Assembly (NCBI GenBank): GCA_947095535.1
Contig: OX352774.1
Location: 2,232,001 to 2,296,000, forward strand
Direction: 5' to 3'
DNA from: Poecilobothrus nobilitatus
Lineage: Eukaryota; Arthropoda; Insecta; Diptera; Dolichopodidae
DNA length: 64,000 nt
Of the stretch, positions 61,024-64,000 are shown piece by piece (position 1 is the stretch's first letter; each line of letters opens with the position of its first letter). A model generated the notes under the pieces. That model ran no database searches, had not been told where the DNA came from, and saw nothing but the letters and a program-made list of their open reading frames with translations. Both the position numbers and the translations under genes were made by a program.

Positions 61024-61425
61024 TTAAAAATACCTATTCAAGTATTGTTTAAAGCTTGTTTCGCGTTGGGAGCCTTTGAGTGGAGGCATTAACTGTTTAA
61101 TTTCTTTGGAATGGGTGTTAAGCCCTACGAGACGTCTATAACACAAGGTCAATGACCCAACTGTACGACGATGGCTGAGTGGACTGAGTATTGAAGTTAC
61201 ACTGCGGTCGTTGATAAGACGAATAGCTTTATCTAAATAACCGAGTGCTGTTTGAGGGTTTGCAGTCCAAATGTGTGCATTATACTCCATTTTCGGCCTA
61301 ATGTCCGTTTTATAGATAGTGAGAAGATTTGATATGGAAATATAAGTTTTGCAGTGATACAAACATTTAGCTGCACCTTTTTTTTTCTCCTTGCCACTCC
61401 TCGAAGGAGCATAGGGCATCCACAA
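61024..61425 (-). pseudogene. LINE ORF2 C-terminal fragment, copy 1
   Basis: A 133-residue stretch with LLTIYKTDIRPKMEYNAHIW near residue 54, LDKAIRLINDRSV near 84, LSPLSHRRTVGSL near 100 and a short tail LNRYF. This is the region after the reverse-transcriptase domain in insect LINEs. Between PPLKGSQRE and TSFKQYLNRYF the family normally has several tens of residues (family knowledge), so an internal deletion is likely. Not a host gene. Confidence 0.8.
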
Positions 61426-61436
61426 AGTTATTTATT

Positions 61437-61780
61437 ATTCATATTTGACTAAGCTTCAGTTTCGTGAATCATTAATTTCACTAAGCCGTTGATTACTGGG
61501 CTGTAGCTATTATACAAGACTAGAGAGACATTTCTTTTATTTCCATCTATTATCTTATGTAATCATTATGGTTTATTATTATTTCACTATACACCTATTA
61601 CAATATGATATTAATTATAATTTTTAAGATTAGAGATACATTTTACTAATTATGTATTATAAGAAAAATCTAAATTATTTTTTATTATTCTATATGACCT
61701 AGCCGGGGTTTCAACCCAAGACCTTTCGTATGAAAGGTGGGTGCCCAACTACACCATTGACTGGATTATCTTCTTTAATT
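61437..61780 (-). mobile_element. tRNA-like SINE in the LINE, copy 1
   Basis: On the minus strand, A-box-like TGGTGTAGTTGG and B-box-like GGGTTGAAACCCC (about 61699-61757) with an ACCTT/AAGGT anticodon-type stem. Acceptor ends do not pair and position 33 is not T, so it is not a working tRNA. The body ends in an AATAATAAATAA tail (about 61428-61440). A different SINE family from the one at 37634. Confidence 0.55.
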
Positions 61781-62297
61781 ATACAAAAAGAGTTATTTGA
61801 CCAAGTCTATTTTTAGTTTAACTCGATACCCAGCATGTTTAAATCTGTTGAATGTTGCAAAACTTTTTCCTGAAATAGTAGGTTGAGAATAGTAGTGGCA
61901 ATTTTTCAATTTTGCTAAATTGTTATTTAGGTCACTAATAGTGAAATTTTTTGCTGTTGTATTAATCTAGTGATTAATGTTACAGCGGCTAAGAAACTCA
62001 TAGGAAGTTACAATGGTGCTGTTGTCTGCAAAACTATGGATCGGTTAAGGAAATAAAGTTGAATCGGTTGTTTTCCCTTCCCCAAAAGTTGTTTTCCCTT
62101 TTTCCAATATTTAGTATTTAGCACATTTTAAAAGAATTTTAGAAAAATGTGTGCTTATTAGTTCACTCTGTCTATTTGCACGAGTGTTTACAAATGTTCT
62201 ACACCGTTTAAAATAGAGGAATAAAATTTTCAAAATATAAAAAAGTGTGCCTGTCCAAAAAAATCTGTAGATCCAGATGGTATTACTACCATGGTTC

Positions 62298-62699
62298 TTA
62301 AAAATACCTATTCAAGTATTGTTTAAAGCTTGTTTCGCGTTGGGAGCCTTTGAGTGGAGGCATTAACTGTTTAATTTCTTTGGAATGGGTGTTAAGCCCT
62401 ACGAGACGTCTATAACACAAGGTCAATGACCCAACTGTACGACGATGGCTGAGTGGACTGAGTATTGAAGTTACACTGCGGTCGTTGATAAGACGAATAG
62501 CTTTATCTAAATAACCGAGTGCTGTTTGAGGGTTTGCAGTCCAAATGTGTGCATTATACTCCATTTTCGGCCTAATGTCCGTTTTATAGATAGTGAGAAG
62601 ATTTGATATGGAAATATAAGTTTTGCAGTGATACAAACATTTAGCTGCACCTTTTTTTTTCTCCTTGCCACTCCTCGAAGGAGCATAGGGCATCCACAA
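62298..62699 (-). pseudogene. LINE ORF2 C-terminal fragment, copy 2
   Basis: Same 133-residue translation as 61024-61425, from the second tandem copy. This one lies in line with the upstream reverse-transcriptase pieces at 63250-63777 and is therefore the parent locus. Confidence 0.8.
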
Positions 62700-62710
62700 A
62701 GTTATTTATT

Positions 62711-63054
62711 ATTCATATTTGACTAAGCTTCAGTTTCGTGAATCATTAATTTCACTAAGCCGTTGATTACTGGGCTGTAGCTATTATACAAGACTAGAGA
62801 GACATTTCTTTTATTTCCATCTATTATCTTATGTAATCATTATGGTTTATTATTATTTCACTATACACCTATTACAATATGATATTAATTATAATTTTTA
62901 AGATTAGAGATACATTTTACTAATTATGTATTATAAAAAAAATCTAAATTATTTTTTATTATTCTATATGACCTAGCCGGGGTTTCAACCCAAGACCTTT
63001 CGTATGAAAGGTGGGTGCCCAACTACACCATTGACTGGATTATCTTCTTTAATT
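62711..63054 (-). mobile_element. tRNA-like SINE in the LINE, copy 2
   Basis: Second tandem copy of the SINE at 61437-61780, with one A/G difference (62937). It splits the LINE frame between the segment after the catalytic motif (63250-63060) and the C-terminal piece (62699-62298). Confidence 0.55.
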
Positions 63055-63059
63055 ATACA

Positions 63060-63430
63060 AAAAGAGTTATTTGACCAAGTCTATTTTTAGTTTAACTCGA
63101 TACCCAGCATGTTTAAATCTGTTGAATGTTGCAAAACTTTTTCCTGAAATAGTAGGTTGAGAATAGTAGTGGCAATTTTTCAATTTTGCTAAATTGTTAT
63201 TTAGGTCACTAATAGTGAAATTTTTTGCTGTTGTATTAATCTAGTGATTAATGTTACAGCGGCTAAGAAACTCATAGGAAGTTACAATGGTGCTGTTGTC
63301 TGCAAAACTATGGATCGGATTGGAGGTTAATGAAAGTAGGTCATTGATAAATATTAAAAAGAGAGTGGGGGATAAAACTGTTTCTTGAGGGACACCAGCT
63401 TTTATTTTGAATTTGTCAGATGACTATATC
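63060..63430 (-). pseudogene. LINE reverse-transcriptase catalytic region
   Basis: The minus strand reads AGVPQETVLSPTLFLIF then INDLLSLTSNPIHSFADNST, with a stop shortly after (NINH-stop). INTTAKNFTISDLNNNLAKL continues in the same frame to about 63060. PQGS has become PQET and the FADD-type motif is FADN, so the second metal-binding Asp is lost. The enzyme is dead. Confidence 0.75.
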
Positions 63431-63480
63431 CATCGACCACAACACGAATGGTACGATTCGAGAGGATATCTCTATCTATT

Positions 63481-63850
63481 TTAGAAAGACCCTCCTAAAC
63501 CTAATGGTTTGCATTTTGCCAACAGAGTATTGTGCCAAACTCGATCGAAAACTTTAGAAATATCAAGAGCCATAATATCAAACTTACCAGAATGACGAAG
63601 GCTGATGTTTAGCTTCTCATAAAGATAAGTCATGAAATCACGGATTGAACATTGGGCTCTTAACCCATATTGTCGGTCATGAAGCAAATCTTTGTGATCC
63701 AGGTATTTCAGAAGCTTTTGGGAAACCCGGAAACTTGTATTAACCAAACAATGGTTGGAATTACCATTAGGGGGCAACCAACTGAAACCACATATTTTTC
63801 AGGGTGTGTGGTGAAAAACAGATCCAAGAGGTGACCTTCTTGATCTGCAC
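63481..63850 (-). pseudogene. LINE endonuclease end fused to reverse transcriptase
   Basis: From 63850 downward the minus strand gives DQEGHLLDLFFTTHPEK and SVGCPL, then SNHCLVNTSF after a frame change. This resembles the end of an apurinic-type LINE endonuclease (the SDHCLV motif). It runs directly into QKLLKYLDHKDLLHDRQYGL and LDISKVFDRVWHNTLLAK, the middle of the reverse transcriptase. The roughly 200 residues normally between these blocks, including the GPDGIP motif, are missing: an internal deletion. Confidence 0.75.
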
Positions 63851-64000
63851 GGACAAAAAAAAAAACAAAACAGAAAATCAAATAAAAACAGGATATCAAA
63901 AGGGGTACATAACATTTATTTGAAAATCCAGGTGTTTTTCTTTTTTTTTTTTAATTCTTAAGATTTTATGAATAAATTAAAATAAAAAATATATTTAATA
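63851..64000. other. AT-rich end of the window
   Basis: No feature supported. Poly-A and poly-T runs at 63847-63858 and 63937-63952. Confidence 0.5.

Larger units (their letters stand above)
60774..62044. repeat. 1271-bp tandem duplication, copy 1
   Basis: Identical to 62048-63318 except for two differences seen (60900 G versus 62174 A; 61663 G versus 62937 A). It contains, left to right: a family-C 5' end (60847-60960), a plus-strand reverse-transcriptase scrap (60981-61036), the 3' part of a minus-strand LINE ORF (61024-61425), a tRNA-like SINE and the segment after the reverse-transcriptase catalytic motif. The copies are separated by TTA. Confidence 0.95.
62048..63318. repeat. 1271-bp tandem duplication, copy 2
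   Basis: Second copy, offset 1274 bp. At its right edge the sequence runs on without interruption into the upstream part of the same LINE, so this copy is the original context and copy 1 the duplicate. Confidence 0.95.

Noticed and set aside
61699..61757. Possible tRNA gene on the minus strand (and its duplicate at about 62973-63031)
   Set aside because: A and B boxes are present, but the acceptor stem does not pair and the anticodon loop lacks T33. Better explained as a SINE head.

Overview
The window is very AT-rich eukaryotic DNA, probably from an insect. It has long A/T runs, many microsatellites, one likely intact protein gene in 64 kb, and a dense load of decayed, nested transposable elements. 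Three dispersed families carry GTCC/GTCY tetranucleotide tracts and subterminal inverted repeats. That architecture is known from DINE-1/mini-me (Helentron-type) elements of Diptera, so a fly is the best guess, but this is inference from structure and not from a search.

The one convincing host gene is an intronless tetraspanin on the minus strand (27384-28244). It has four membrane segments, a CCG motif and the extra cysteines of the large extracellular loop. Its reading frame extends 35 codons upstream of a second Met that would give a normal tetraspanin N-terminus. No rRNA, tRNA or CRISPR was seen. All tRNA-like sequences look like SINE heads.

Layout. 1-1295: AT-rich, with one half of a dispersed repeat pair (family D). 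1296-4488: two family-A elements head to head, one with an amplified core, forming a large foldback. 4490-6280: family-C remnants, a decayed SINE and a long AAT microsatellite. 8857-11210: a family-C element split by family B. 11470-13058: the most complete family-B element. 13322-15800: a Tc1/mariner-type transposase relic next to a family-B 5' end, then a hAT transposase relic split by a SINE. 17300-24000: a short family-A copy, a terminal-inverted-repeat element, nested small inverted repeats and degenerate direct repeats. 27384-28244: tetraspanin. 28631-29428: two foldback structures. 29430-36088: no gene seen. 36089-37912: family A, a foldback MITE and a well-preserved SINE with target-site duplication. 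42148-43400: two family-C copies. 46407-46765: a MITE with TA duplication. 48210-49655: family C, then family A. 51083-52748: family C split by a 5'-truncated LINE. 53258-53985: an unusually GC-rich patch, then a family-B end. 57016-58428: a LINE scrap and family B split by a SINE. 60774-63900: a rearranged minus-strand LINE whose 3' part, with an embedded tRNA-like SINE, is present as two almost identical 1271-bp tandem copies.

The transposable elements show a readable order of insertion. LINE and SINE insertions fall into B, C and hAT elements, and B falls into C. The most interesting signals are the shared architecture and module exchange of families A, B and C, the head-to-head family-A foldback, and a hairpin with compensatory base changes downstream of the tRNA-like head in the SINEs. 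No undescribed protein-based system is supported here.
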